64,000 nucleotides of DNA. Source: Chryseobacterium soldanellicola. Lineage in GTDB: Bacteria; Bacteroidota; Bacteroidia; Flavobacteriales; Weeksellaceae. Shown here piece after piece: positions 52,433 to 61,151 of this stretch (its first letter is position 1; each line of letters begins with the position of its first letter). Where the stretch lies: assembly GCF_900100115.1 (NCBI RefSeq), contig NZ_FNKL01000003.1, positions 558,001-622,000 of the forward strand, written 5' to 3'. A program made the translations under genes and the position numbers. Below the pieces are notes generated by a model. That model saw only the letters and a list, made by a program, of their open reading frames with translations, was not told the origin of the DNA and searched no databases.

Positions 52433-53845
52433 ATGAAAATAATTAAGAATTTTCTTCTAACACTTATATTTGCTTTAGGCGCGGTTTCGTGTGTGTCAAA
52501 AATGGCATATGCGGAGCCGGACCTCGAGCTCCCGGAAAAATTCCAGTACACGGCAACTGCTGATACAGCGAGTGTAGCCAACCTGGAATGGAAACAATTT
52601 TTCACTGATCCTATTTTACAAGGTTTAATTGAAAAAGGAATTAAAAACAATTACGATCTGCAAATTGCTTTAAAACAAGTTGCTTCTTCACAGGAAAAAC
52701 TAAAACAGGCAAAATACCTTCAATATCCTGATGTAGGTTTCGGAGTTTCAGCGCAGATTTCAAAACCGTCAAAAAACAGCATGAACGGGCAAAGCTTAAA
52801 CTTATTTTTAGGAAAAAGCTATGTTGAAGATTATAATGCAGCCTTCAATTTGTCTTGGGAAGCTGATATTTGGGGTAAAATTAAAAACCAGCAGGAGGTT
52901 TCAAGAATGCAGTATCTGCAGACTTATGAAGCTACAAAGGCTATTCAGACACAGGTTGTTGCAGCGATTGCTCAGGGTTATTATAATTTATTGATGCTTG
53001 ATAAACAGTTACAGATTGCAAAATCAAATTTAGAACTTAGCACCAATACCCTTTCTCTTACAGAAAAATTGTGGCAAAGCGGTGATACAACTTCTTTGGG
53101 AGTTCAGCAGGCAACTGCTCAAAAGCAATCTACAGAACTTTTGATCACTCAATTGGAGCAAAATATTGCCATTCAGGAAAATGCTTTGAGTATTTTGGTG
53201 GGTGAAAATCCAAATAAAGTCAACAGAACGATTGAAATGTCCGACACTTCTTTACCACAGGAAATTTCTGCGGGACTTCCTGCAGCGATGGTAAGCCGTC
53301 GTCCGGATGTACGTCAGCAGGAATTGGTTTTATTGGAATCCAATGCGATGGTAGGAATTGCTCAGGCAAATATGTACCCTTCATTGAAAATTACGGCAAA
53401 CGGAGGTGTAAATTCATTTAAAATTGATAACTGGTTTCAGATTCCGGCATCTTTGTTCGGTTCTGTTTTAGGAGGATTGACTCAGCCTATTTTCCAGAAA
53501 AGACAATTAAAAACGGATTTAAATGTTGCTAAAATCCAGAGAGAGAAAAACGTTTTGGCGTTCCGTCAGTCCGTTTTAAATGCAGTGGGTGAAGTTTCTG
53601 ATGCTTTGGTTTCAAATGAAAGCTTAAAAGTTCAGGAACAAAAAGCAACAGAACAGGTTGCAACTTTAAAAGATGGAATTAAAAGTGCCGAAATGCTTTA
53701 CAAAGGCGGTTTGGCCAATTACTTAGAAGTGATTACAGCTCAGGGAAATTCTTTACAGGCTGAACTGAATCTTGCGTCCGTAAAAAGACAGAGACTAAGC
53801 AGTATTGTTGATTTGTACCGAGCTTTAGGTGGCGGTTGGAAGTAG
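52433..53845 (+). CDS. Outer-membrane efflux channel, TolC/NodT family lipoprotein
   Basis: A 470-residue OprM/NodT-type channel. Lipoprotein signal with Cys20 (GAVSC). The internal two-fold repeat of the TolC fold is visible, with LEWKQFFTDPILQGLIEKGIKNN at the start, coiled-coil helices, and the second repeat starting VSRRPDVRQQELVLLESNA. It ends LYRALGGGWK. Completes the tripartite pump; 160 bases after the pump gene, with a terminator following. Confidence 0.94.
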   Translation: MKIIKNFLLTLIFALGAVSCVSKMAYAEPDLELPEKFQYTATADTASVANLEWKQFFTDPILQGLIEKGIKNNYDLQIALKQVASSQEKLKQAKYLQYPDVGFGVSAQISKPSKNSMNGQSLNLFLGKSYVEDYNAAFNLSWEADIWGKIKNQQEVSRMQYLQTYEATKAIQTQVVAAIAQGYYNLLMLDKQLQIAKSNLELSTNTLSLTEKLWQSGDTTSLGVQQATAQKQSTELLITQLEQNIAIQENALSILVGENPNKVNRTIEMSDTSLPQEISAGLPAAMVSRRPDVRQQELVLLESNAMVGIAQANMYPSLKITANGGVNSFKIDNWFQIPASLFGSVLGGLTQPIFQKRQLKTDLNVAKIQREKNVLAFRQSVLNAVGEVSDALVSNESLKVQEQKATEQVATLKDGIKSAEMLYKGGLANYLEVITAQGNSLQAELNLASVKRQRLSSIVDLYRALGGGWK

Positions 53846-53867
53846 TAAATTAAATTATATTGTTAAT

Positions 53868-53896
53868 AAATGCGGTCTCTCGGGATCGCATTTTTT
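53868..53896 (+). terminator. Terminator of the RND operon
   Basis: Stem AAATGCGGTC / GATCGCATTT (G-U pairs) with a six-base loop and six or more T residues, starting 22 bases past the channel gene. Confidence 0.8.
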
Positions 53897-53935
53897 GTTT
53901 AAAATTAAATTTTTTAACGTTAATATTATCCACTC

Positions 53936-54012
53936 TGTCATTCTGAATGGAACAAAGTGGAGTGAAGAATCTATAAAATATTTGCTGAGATTCTTCATTC
54001 GTCAGAATGACA
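53936..54012. repeat. GTCAT-type palindromic repeat, copy E
   Basis: Outer arms TGTCATTCTGA / TCAGAATGACA and inner arms AGTGAAGAATCT / AGATTCTTCATT. The arms differ from copies A-D and the centre lacks the GTTAGTATTAG core, so it is a related but separate subfamily. Confidence 0.75.
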
Positions 54013-54034
54013 AAAATGCTGTTAAAAAAAGGAT

Positions 54035-54170
54035 CCACAAAGTTTGTCATTCAGAGCATAAACTGAAGGTTTACGAACGTAGTTCAGAAGTGGAGAATGG
54101 AATCTAAGCTATATTTGTAGAGATTTATTTGCAAATACCGTTGCCTAAATTCCTACGGAATGACAAAGTG
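54035..54170. repeat. GTCAT-type palindromic repeat, copy F, with inserted hairpin
   Basis: Outer arms CAAAGTTTGTCATTC and GGAATGACAAAGTG. The left arm contains the hairpin module ATAAACTGAAGGTTTACGAA (54058-54086, 29 nt) right after GAGC, the same junction as in copy D and in the element at 36156. It ends nine bases before the miaA stop. Confidence 0.72.
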
Positions 54171-54179
54171 TACGTTGTA

Positions 54180-55100
54180 TTATTTTTGAAACTCTTCATT
54201 AATATATTCAATCAAATCATCAAAATCCTGTTGAGAATATCCCAGCTGCAAATAATGAATATCATCCGCTTTCCGATACCAGGTCAGTTGACGTTTTGCA
54301 TATCTCCGGCTGTTTTTTTTAATTTCCGAAACGGCAAAATCCAGATCCCATTCACCGTCAAAATATTTGAATAATTCTGAATAACCAACTGTATTTAAAG
54401 CCGTCAAACCTTTAAATTTTTCCAAACTTTTCGCTTCATCCAGCAAACCTTTCTCCATCATCATATCTACTCTCCTGTTGATTCGGTCGTATAATTCTTC
54501 TCTTGGAGCTTCAATTCCGATTCGGATAACATTAAAATCTCTTGAATCTTGTGAAACTGCAATCAACTCAGAATATTTTTTATTCGTCTGCCAGATCACA
54601 TCAATTGCCCGTAAAAGTCTTCTGTGATTATGAAAATCAACTATAGCAAAATATTCAGGATCAAGGTTTTTCAATATTTCCTGAAGTTTATCTATTCCTT
54701 CGTTTTCGAAAATTTCATGTAATTTTTTCTGATTTTCTTCATCAGCTTCGGGTAAATCATTTAAACCTTCAATTACCGCTTTTTCGTACATCATGCTTCC
54801 GCCGACAAGGATAATGGTTTCGTGATTTTCAAAAAGTTCGTTGAGCTTTTTTAAAGCATCTTCTTCATATTGCCCGATAGAATAATAGTCTTCAACCGAA
54901 AGATTTCCAATAAAATGATGAGGTACCGCCGCCAATTCTTCTTCCGACGGCGAAGCGGTTCCGATTTTCATTTCTCTGAAAAACTGGCGCGAATCACAGG
55001 AAACAATTTCCGTATCGAAATGTTTAGCCAAATCAATCGCCAATCTTGTTTTCCCAATTCCGGTGGGTCCTACAACAGAAATCAAATTTTTCTTTTTCAC
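54180..55100 (-). CDS. miaA: tRNA dimethylallyltransferase MiaA
   Basis: Adds a dimethylallyl group to A37 of tRNAs that read UNN codons. 306 residues. P-loop GPTGIGKTRLAIDLA, SCDSRQFFREMKIGTASP and VGGSMMYEKAVIEGL are characteristic; RRYAKRQLTWYRK is the C-terminal signature. The start is a GTG (55100-55098): an in-frame TAA lies four codons upstream and the P-loop begins only 11 residues in. Divergent from yicC. Confidence 0.95.
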   Translation of the reverse strand: MKKKNLISVVGPTGIGKTRLAIDLAKHFDTEIVSCDSRQFFREMKIGTASPSEEELAAVPHHFIGNLSVEDYYSIGQYEEDALKKLNELFENHETIILVGGSMMYEKAVIEGLNDLPEADEENQKKLHEIFENEGIDKLQEILKNLDPEYFAIVDFHNHRRLLRAIDVIWQTNKKYSELIAVSQDSRDFNVIRIGIEAPREELYDRINRRVDMMMEKGLLDEAKSLEKFKGLTALNTVGYSELFKYFDGEWDLDFAVSEIKKNSRRYAKRQLTWYRKADDIHYLQLGYSQQDFDDLIEYINEEFQK

Positions 55101-55489
55101 GGCGCTAATTTACGAAATTGAGCTAATTTGAATTTTTATTTTTTTCAACATAAAAGCACAAAAGAATTCTGAATATCCGCTTGTAATGTTTTTTTAACGA
55201 AAAGTCCGCTAAGACTTTTTTTAACTACTAACTGTTTTTAAGTTCGCAAAGGCGTTCTACTCAGCAAAGTTTATGAAGATTCTTGAATTATGTCAAATAG
55301 CAGATAATCATAAAAGAAATTCTTTGCTTTTTTAGATATTTAAAAGTTCGGAAAAAATAGAACGTAAACTTTTTTGCCCTTTTAAAACTAAATGTTTTCA
55401 CCTATTTCTTTGTTACTTTTATGGTTAAAATTGAATATATTTAGAACACATACACTGAAATGTTTATCTTTGTATGACAATAAAAAACT
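55101..55489. other. 389-bp gap with decayed GCAAAG-type repeat
   Basis: No ORF or RNA gene recognised. A terminator-like hairpin (AAAAGTC / GACTTTT, 55201-55220, then T residues) sits where no gene needs it. TTCGCAAAGGCG, CAGCAAAG and TTCTTTGC follow, resembling an eroded version of the element at 45680-45843. The yicC promoter is at its right end. Confidence 0.5.
55465..55472 (+). promoter_or_regulatory. -7 promoter box of yicC
   Basis: TATCTTTG matches TAnnTTTG, 17 bases before the ATG at 55490. Confidence 0.6.
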
Positions 55490-56347
55490 ATGATTTTATC
55501 AATGACCGGATTCGGCAGAGCCGAAGATGTTTTTGAAGGTAAAAAGATTTGCATAGATATCAAATCTCTGAACAGCAAAAGCTTTGATTTAAATATCAAA
55601 ATCCCTTTACGATATAAAGAAAAAGAATTCGAAATAAGAAAAATTCTTAATGACAGAATTATCCGCGGAAAAGTAGACTGCTACGTTTCTCTTGAAAATC
55701 TTGAAGAAACGAATGATGTAAAAATCAACAGAAATTTAATTGATTCTTACATGAATGAGCTTCGTAATATTGCCGCAGACGGGCCGGATTTTGAATACCT
55801 TAAAATGGCGGTCAGACTTCCAGACGCAATTACTTCAAGACCTGACGAACTTCTTGAAGGTGAATGGGAGGTTTTGGCGAAAATCGTTCATGCCGCTATT
55901 GATAAGTTTGAAGATTTCAGAAGAACGGAAGGAAAAACGCTGCACGAAGAACTGGAAAGAAATATCCAAAGCATTGACAGAAATCTTACTGAGGTTATTC
56001 CATTTGAAGAGGAAAGAATTATCAGCGTAAAAGAACGTTATCAAAAATCATTAAAAGAGTTTGAAAATGTTGATGAAACCCGTTTTTATCAGGAAATGGC
56101 TTATTTTACAGAGAAATTAGATATTTCGGAAGAAAAAGTAAGACTTGCCCAGCATTTGAAATATTATAAAGAAGTAATGGATAATGAAGATTTCAACGGA
56201 AAAAAACTTGGTTTTATTTCTCAGGAAATCGGAAGAGAGATCAATACATTAGGCTCAAAAGCCAATCATGCCGAAATCCAGAAACTGGTGGTCATGATGA
56301 AGGATGATTTAGAGAAAATTAAAGAACAGACGTTAAACGTATTATAA
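55490..56347 (+). CDS. YicC family endoribonuclease
   Basis: A 285-residue YicC/YloC protein. SMTGFGRAE at the start, IKSLNSKSFDLNIKIPLRYKEKE, and the closing KLGFISQEIGREINTLGSKANHAEIQK are diagnostic. Family members have been described as RNases acting on small RNAs. gmk follows after 96 bases, a conserved yicC-gmk order in many bacteria; the spacer is made of AACTCGAAACCC-like direct repeats. Confidence 0.94.
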   Translation: MILSMTGFGRAEDVFEGKKICIDIKSLNSKSFDLNIKIPLRYKEKEFEIRKILNDRIIRGKVDCYVSLENLEETNDVKINRNLIDSYMNELRNIAADGPDFEYLKMAVRLPDAITSRPDELLEGEWEVLAKIVHAAIDKFEDFRRTEGKTLHEELERNIQSIDRNLTEVIPFEEERIISVKERYQKSLKEFENVDETRFYQEMAYFTEKLDISEEKVRLAQHLKYYKEVMDNEDFNGKKLGFISQEIGREINTLGSKANHAEIQKLVVMMKDDLEKIKEQTLNVL

Positions 56348-56443
56348 GTTACGAGATTCGTGATACGAGTTTTTTAGATTTCGAGATTAAATATACAGAA
56401 TCTGAAAACTCGAAACCCTGAACTCGAAACCCGAAACTAAACA

Positions 56444-57016
56444 ATGGATAAAGTTATCATATTTTCAGCGCCGTCGGGAAGCGGAAAAACTACATTGGTA
56501 AAGCATTCTCTGGAGGTATTTGATGAGCTGCAGTTTTCAATTTCCTGCACGACGAGGCAGCCAAGGGGAAGTGAAGTGCATGCGGTGGATTATCATTTTT
56601 TAAGCCCGGAAGAATTCAGACAGAAAATCGCGGAAGATGCTTTTGTAGAATTTGAAGAAGTATATACTGATAAATACTACGGTACTTTAAAATCTGAAGT
56701 TGAAAAGATCTGGAATCAGGGAAAAGTGGTAATTTTTGATGTTGATGTAAAAGGCGGAATTTCCTTAAAAAAATATTTTGGGGGAAAAGCGCTTTCAATT
56801 TTCATTGAGCCGCCTTCCATCGAAGAGCTGGAACGAAGATTGATTTCAAGAGATACAGATGATGCAGAAACCATTAAAACCCGTGTAGAAAAGGCAGAAG
56901 AAGAAATGTCTTATGCGAAAGAATTTGATAAAATCGTGATTAATTCCGATTTGGATATTGCAAAAAAAGAAATAGAAAGTTTAATAAAAAATTTTATAGA
57001 AGAAACTGGAAGTTAG
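56444..57016 (+). CDS. gmk: Guanylate kinase
   Basis: Phosphorylates GMP to GDP. 190 residues. P-loop SAPSGSGKTTLVKH, the GMP-binding SCTTRQPRGSEVHAVDYHF and FVEFEEVYTDKYYGTLK are present, with DVDVKGGISLKKYF further on. Follows yicC on the same strand. Its last codon and stop (AGT TAG) form the start of a GAAGTTAG-type seven-base repeat. Confidence 0.96.
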   Translation: MDKVIIFSAPSGSGKTTLVKHSLEVFDELQFSISCTTRQPRGSEVHAVDYHFLSPEEFRQKIAEDAFVEFEEVYTDKYYGTLKSEVEKIWNQGKVVIFDVDVKGGISLKKYFGGKALSIFIEPPSIEELERRLISRDTDDAETIKTRVEKAEEEMSYAKEFDKIVINSDLDIAKKEIESLIKNFIEETGS

Positions 57017-57085
57017 AAGTTAGTAAAAACGCCGGAAAATTCCGGATTAAATCTAACATCTAATTTCTAACCTCTAACTTCTATA
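57003..57085. repeat. Inverted seven-base repeats with central hairpin
   Basis: GGAAGTTAGAAGTTAG at the gmk stop faces TAATTTCTAACCTCTAACTT before nadA, with CCGGAAAATTCCGG (57032-57045) between them. Together they can fold as a long hairpin separating gmk from nadA. Confidence 0.6.
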
Positions 57086-57107
57086 ATCAAAAAACACTGA
57101 GATTAAC

Positions 57108-58127
57108 ATGAGTACCGAAACATTAGAAAGAGCTAAATCTGCGATTCCGGTTAAGGGCTATTTAGATATAAAAGACCTTATCATTCCTGAAGGTGAGGAA
57201 TTGGTAAAAGCTATTTTAAAGCTTAAAGAGGAAAAAAATGCGGTGATTTTAGCGCATTATTACCAGCCCGGAGAAATTCAGGATATTGCTGATTTCCTGG
57301 GAGATTCCCTGCAGTTGGCGAGACAGGCAAAAGATACCGACGCTGATATGATTGTATTTTGCGGAGTACATTTTATGGCGGAAGCGGCAAAAATTCTGAA
57401 CCCGACCAAAAAAGTTGTCCTTCCAGATACCATGGCAGGATGTTCTTTGGCAGACGGCTGTTCGGGAGAAGGTTTGAGAAAAATGCGTGAACAGCATCCT
57501 AATGCTTTGATCGCAACATACATCAACTGTAACGCGGAAACAAAGGCAGAAAGTGATATTATTGTAACAAGCTCAAACGCTGAAACCGTAATCGAAGCTT
57601 TGCCGAAAGACCGACCGATCATCTTCGCTCCGGATAAAAATTTAGGAAGATATTTATCTCAAAAAACGGGTCGTGACATGATTTTATGGGATGGAAGCTG
57701 TATCGTTCATGAAGCATTTTCTATGGAGAGAATTGCCCAGCAATTAGCGGATAATCCTGATGCAAAACTGATCGCACATCCGGAAAGTGAAGAAGCAGTT
57801 TTAAAGCTGGCTCATTTCATCGGATCCACTTCTGCTTTATTAAATTTTGTGGAACAAGATGACTCTCAGAAATTTATCATCGCAACAGAAGAAGGAATTC
57901 TTCACGAGATGAGAAAACGTGCTCCTCATAAAGAATTAATTCCTGCTTTGGTTTTTGATGAAAGCTGCAACTGCTCAGAATGCTTTTATATGAAACGTAA
58001 TACAATGCAAAAACTGTATTTATGTATGAAATATGAGCTTCCTGAGATTCTCATTGATGAAGAACTTCGTTTGAGAGCTTTAAAACCGATTGAAGCCATG
58101 CTTGATCTTTCAAAAAGTATAAAATAA
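57108..58127 (+). CDS. nadA: Quinolinate synthase NadA
   Basis: Condenses iminoaspartate with dihydroxyacetone phosphate to give quinolinate for NAD synthesis; uses a [4Fe-4S] cluster. 339 residues. Conserved AHYYQPGEIQDIADFLGDSL, VFCGVHFMAEAAKIL, DMAGCSLADGC and the late SCNCSECFYMKRNT supply cysteine ligands. The Nfu-type carrier at 33445 is a plausible cluster donor. No nadB or nadC is nearby. Confidence 0.96.
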   Translation: MSTETLERAKSAIPVKGYLDIKDLIIPEGEELVKAILKLKEEKNAVILAHYYQPGEIQDIADFLGDSLQLARQAKDTDADMIVFCGVHFMAEAAKILNPTKKVVLPDTMAGCSLADGCSGEGLRKMREQHPNALIATYINCNAETKAESDIIVTSSNAETVIEALPKDRPIIFAPDKNLGRYLSQKTGRDMILWDGSCIVHEAFSMERIAQQLADNPDAKLIAHPESEEAVLKLAHFIGSTSALLNFVEQDDSQKFIIATEEGILHEMRKRAPHKELIPALVFDESCNCSECFYMKRNTMQKLYLCMKYELPEILIDEELRLRALKPIEAMLDLSKSIK

Positions 58128-58130
58128 ATG

Positions 58131-58156
58131 AAAAGCACTGTTTTTACAGTGCTTTT
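58131..58156. terminator. Terminator of nadA, bidirectional
   Basis: Perfect 11-bp stem AAAAGCACTGT / ACAGTGCTTTT with a TTTT loop, starting three bases after the nadA stop; T-rich on the plus strand and just beyond the end of the two peptide genes on the minus strand. Confidence 0.88.
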
Positions 58157-58161
58157 TTCTT

Positions 58162-58371
58162 TTAAAGTTCAGAAATAATTGTAAAACATTCCATGCTTAC
58201 TAGTACACATTTTCGGCAGGTTTCCGGAAGATTCCAATATGCTTCACAAGAATGTATATCATTGGGCCCAAAAGCACCTGTCGGACAGCCGTTACAGTGT
58301 GAAATCGGAGGAACTCCTGCTCCACTGATCTGTTCTAAACTTTTTCTGTTTAGTTTTTTAAGATTTTTCAT
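58162..58371 (-). CDS. GG-leader cysteine-rich peptide, bacteriocin-like, second of a pair
   Basis: A 69-residue peptide precursor. The leader MKNLKKLNRKSLEQISGAG has the form of a double-glycine-type leader with a Gly-Ala end, followed by a core with six cysteines (SHCNGC, HSCEAYWN, ETCRKC, MECF). It shares its leader with the peptide at 58393. Such small proteins are annotated as bacteriocin-like in Chryseobacterium (from memory). Export by a peptidase-domain ABC transporter would be expected, but none is in the window. Function unknown. Confidence 0.75.
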   Translation of the reverse strand: MKNLKKLNRKSLEQISGAGVPPISHCNGCPTGAFGPNDIHSCEAYWNLPETCRKCVLVSMECFTIISEL

Positions 58372-58392
58372 GGTCTAATTAAATTTGCTTAA

Positions 58393-58578
58393 TTATGGAT
58401 TAATATCCGGACATAACGGATAGTTTATAGAATAAAAGCAAACCTTACGCCCTCTTAAATCCGTGCACCATGCACAACCAACTGGTCCACAATCCAAATC
58501 GACTTGGCACTCATCAGTAAATTTTCCTCCATTAATTGATTTTAAATTTTCTCTGTTTAATTTTTTTAAATTTTTCAT
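58393..58578 (-). CDS. GG-leader cysteine-rich peptide, bacteriocin-like, first of a pair
   Basis: A 61-residue precursor with leader MKNLKKLNRENLKSINGG, ending in the classic Gly-Gly, and a core of 43 residues with six cysteines (DECQVDLDCG, GCAWCTDL, KVCFYS, PLCPD). 21 bases before the second peptide gene on the same strand, so both should be made from one mRNA. The cores are unrelated apart from their cysteine number, while the leader-coding DNA is nearly identical. Confidence 0.78.
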   Translation of the reverse strand: MKNLKKLNRENLKSINGGKFTDECQVDLDCGPVGCAWCTDLRGRKVCFYSINYPLCPDINP

Positions 58579-58614
58579 GGTAATATTAATTTTTGTTTGA
58601 CTTTCTAAATATAT

Positions 58615-58622
58615 TACTTTTG
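58615..58622 (+). promoter_or_regulatory. -7 promoter box of folB
   Basis: TACTTTTG matches TAnnTTTG, 18 bases before the ATG at 58641. On the opposite strand TATATTTA (close to the consensus) could serve the peptide genes. Confidence 0.55.
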
Positions 58623-58640
58623 TTATTCAAAATAAAACAT

Positions 58641-59009
58641 ATGAGTAAAATATTTCTCGAAAACGTGAAAATTTACGCCTATCATGGTGTTCTTCCTGAG
58701 GAGAATATCATTGGTACGTATTATATAATCAACGCAGAACTTCATACCGATCTTTGGAAAGCTGCAGAAACAGACGATCTTCAAGACACGATAAGTTATG
58801 CCGACATTAATGAGATCCTGCAAAATGAAATGAAAATTAAGTCTAAATTATTAGAACACGTTGCAGGAAGAATCATTTCTAAAATTCATGAAAAATTTTC
58901 CGAAATTTCTTATATTAAATTAAAAATCACCAAAACAGCTCCACCCATGCAGGGCGAAATGACCGGCGCAAGCATTGAGCTTGAAAAAAGTTTCAAACCG
59001 GAAAATTAA
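58641..59009 (+). CDS. folB: Dihydroneopterin aldolase
   Basis: Folate-pathway aldolase that forms the HPPK substrate. 122 residues. IFLENVKIYAYHGVLPEEN, TISYADINEILQNEM and LKITKTAPPMQGEMTGASIEL fit the family. The ATG at 58641 is chosen because the promoter box lies between it and a TTG-opened longer frame. folK is 38 kb away, so the pathway is dispersed. A DUF4403 gene begins 35 bases later. Confidence 0.93.
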   Translation: MSKIFLENVKIYAYHGVLPEENIIGTYYIINAELHTDLWKAAETDDLQDTISYADINEILQNEMKIKSKLLEHVAGRIISKIHEKFSEISYIKLKITKTAPPMQGEMTGASIELEKSFKPEN

Positions 59010-59044
59010 TTATTCTTATTTTCGCTTCTTAAAAATATACACAA

Positions 59045-60409
59045 TTGAAATTCATTAAAATATTATTTATACTACTGTTTATCAATACTTTCGGACAAAA
59101 GAACAATGATAATCAATTAGCCACCTACGACTTTCCAAAGATAAAATCGAGCATTACGATGCCTGTAACGATTCCTCTTTCGGAGATTAGCAATATGATC
59201 AATGCTTCCGTGAAAGATTTGGTTTATCAGGACGATTCTTACACCGATAACAACGATGATCAGTTTAAGGTAAAAGTCTGGAAAACCCGTCCCATTCGAT
59301 TAGTTGGAGGAACAAGTCAAAATATTTTGATCGAAGTTCCTTTAAAAATCTGGGCAGAAAAGGGCATCGGGACATTGGGCGTTTACACGTATCAGAACAC
59401 AACTTTTGAAACGGTGATGTCTTTTAACACGACCTTAAGCTTTAAAAATAACTGGACAATCTCAACAAATACTCAACCAAATGGATTCAAATGGGTAACA
59501 AAGCCTGTTTTGGATTATGGAAAAATCAAAATTCCAATTACTTCTTTAGTTGAAAAGAGTTTGAAAGAACAACAGGAAAAATTTTGCAAAACCATCGATC
59601 AGCAAATGGCAGCTCAGTTAAATTTCCAGCAATATACGGTCATGGCATGGAATATTTTTAACCAGCCTTTTAATATTTCGGAAGAATATAATACATGGTT
59701 GAAAGTAACGCCTATTACCATCAATATCACCCCGCTGAAATTTTACGGTAACCAAATCGATACCAATATTGGGATTGATGTGTATTCCGAAACTTTTACG
59801 GGGAGTAAACCGGCAGCTTCGCAGCCTGTAAAATCAGCAACAAATTTTAACTCAATTCCTGTTTTAGCGGATCAATTTTCATTGCAAACGACAGCTAATA
59901 TTCCTTTTACAGAAGCCAGTGCCATTGCCAGAAAAACTTTTTTAGGAAAAGAATTTGATGTAAAAGGTTCAAAGGTTAAAGTCTCCGATATCAGGGTATT
60001 CGGCATTGATGACAGAATTGTAATTGAAGCTCAAACAGAAGGTTATGTGAAAGGAACTTCTATTATTTCCGGGATTCCGGTGTATGATGAGGTAAAAAAG
60101 AAAATTGTGCTGTCAAACACCAAGTTTAAGTTAAAAACATTAAATATTCTTCAAAAAACTGCTTCTCTCCTATTCCAGGGAAAAATTGTAAAGATGATCG
60201 AAGAAGAATACGGAATTCCTACTCAAGAACTGGAAGACAACTCTAAAAAAAGCATCGAAGAAGCCTTTAACAAAGAATATTATAAAGGTCTAAAAATGAA
60301 CGGGAAAGTCTTTAATTTAAAACCCACAAAGATTCTTTTAAGTTCTACTGGAATTACAGCTGTTATTGACACAAACGCAACTTTAAAACTAATAATAAAC
60401 GGATTATAA
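59045..60409 (+). CDS. DUF4403 family protein
   Basis: A 454-residue secreted protein with a Sec-type start (KFIKILFILLFINTFGQ) and a repeated lipid-binding-like alpha/beta architecture typical of DUF4403 (ITMPVTIPLSEISNMINAS, then KTRPIRLVGGTSQNILIEVPLKIWA). The initiation codon is a TTG: the next ATG would remove the signal peptide. It may localise to the periplasm or outer membrane; function unknown. An RDD protein follows after six bases. Confidence 0.85.
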   Translation: MKFIKILFILLFINTFGQKNNDNQLATYDFPKIKSSITMPVTIPLSEISNMINASVKDLVYQDDSYTDNNDDQFKVKVWKTRPIRLVGGTSQNILIEVPLKIWAEKGIGTLGVYTYQNTTFETVMSFNTTLSFKNNWTISTNTQPNGFKWVTKPVLDYGKIKIPITSLVEKSLKEQQEKFCKTIDQQMAAQLNFQQYTVMAWNIFNQPFNISEEYNTWLKVTPITINITPLKFYGNQIDTNIGIDVYSETFTGSKPAASQPVKSATNFNSIPVLADQFSLQTTANIPFTEASAIARKTFLGKEFDVKGSKVKVSDIRVFGIDDRIVIEAQTEGYVKGTSIISGIPVYDEVKKKIVLSNTKFKLKTLNILQKTASLLFQGKIVKMIEEEYGIPTQELEDNSKKSIEEAFNKEYYKGLKMNGKVFNLKPTKILLSSTGITAVIDTNATLKLIINGL

Positions 60410-60415
60410 ATAAAC

Positions 60416-60925
60416 ATGAAAAAACTATTAAAAATCGTAGAAAGCAACAAGGCTTCACTGGGAATTAGATTTGCACATTTGATCATTGACAGAATTGTAG
60501 TGTATGCTTTGTTTTTCTTTTTTGGAATATTTTCTGCGCTTACTTATGAATTATTAAACATAGAATTCTTTTCGAATCTTACTGATGAATTGGCTGGCAT
60601 GAGCAAACTTCAGGATATTGTGCTCACTTCTTTTGTTTATTTTCTATATCTCCTTTTAATGGAATATTTTACAAAAGGCAGAACTGTAGGGAAATATATT
60701 ACAGGCACTAAAGTTATTAGCACAGATGGCCTAGAACCTACTTTCCAGGATTATTTTATCAGAAATATTTCAAGGTTTGTCCCTTTTGATGCTTTTTCTT
60801 TTTTCGGTGAAAACGGATGGCACGACAACTGGAGCAATACAAGAGTGATCAATATAAAAAATTATAAGGCTGAAAGCCAGGCAAAAGACGAGATAAACAG
60901 CCTGGGAACTAAAGAAAATTTTTAA
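60416..60925 (+). CDS. RDD family membrane protein
   Basis: A 169-residue protein with an Arg-Asp motif region (RFAHLIIDRIVVYALFFFFG) at the first helix and two further transmembrane helices; TKGRTVGKYITGTKVIS and QDYFIRNISRFVPFD are the conserved RDD blocks. Some RDD proteins act as Na+/H+ antiporters, but most are uncharacterised. Six bases after the DUF4403 gene, so co-transcribed. Confidence 0.9.
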   Translation: MKKLLKIVESNKASLGIRFAHLIIDRIVVYALFFFFGIFSALTYELLNIEFFSNLTDELAGMSKLQDIVLTSFVYFLYLLLMEYFTKGRTVGKYITGTKVISTDGLEPTFQDYFIRNISRFVPFDAFSFFGENGWHDNWSNTRVINIKNYKAESQAKDEINSLGTKENF

Positions 60926-60932
60926 AAAGCTT

Positions 60933-60961
60933 TTGTAAAGTAATATATTTTATTATATTTG
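60933..60961 (+). promoter_or_regulatory. Promoter of tRNA-Cys
   Basis: TTG (60933-60935), 18-base spacer, TATATTTG (60954-60961), an exact TTG-N18-TAnnTTTG match, 24 bases before the tRNA. Confidence 0.7.
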
Positions 60962-60985
60962 CACACCTCAAAAATGGTAAACCAT

Positions 60986-61056
60986 GGTACTTTGGCCGAG
61001 CGGCTAGGCAGTGGTCTGCAACACCATCTACAGCGGTTCGAATCCGCTAGGTACCT
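60986..61056 (+). tRNA. tRNA-Cys (GCA)
   Basis: Cloverleaf is complete: acceptor GGTACTT with AGGTACC, D arm with GGCCGAGCGGCTAGGC, anticodon stem GTGGT/ACCAT around loop CTGCAAC (anticodon GCA at 61018-61020), T arm AGCGGTTCGAATCCGCT. The discriminator base is T, as expected for cysteine tRNA. CCA is not encoded. Confidence 0.96.
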
Positions 61057-61059
61057 CAA

Positions 61060-61090
61060 AAACCTCTGATCTATGATTGGAGGTTTTTTT
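61060..61090 (+). terminator. Terminator of tRNA-Cys
   Basis: AAACCTC (61060-61066) pairs with GAGGTTT (61080-61086) and a T run follows. It begins four bases after the tRNA. Confidence 0.82.
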
Positions 61091-61151
61091 GTTTTTGAAA
61101 CTGATTAAGAACAGTAAATATCTTTTTCAAGGAAAATAAATAAAGTTGCAA

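Noticed and set aside
58593..58640. Upstream extension of folB
   Set aside because: The -7 box at 58615-58622 lies inside it, and dihydroneopterin aldolases start near MSKIFLENV.
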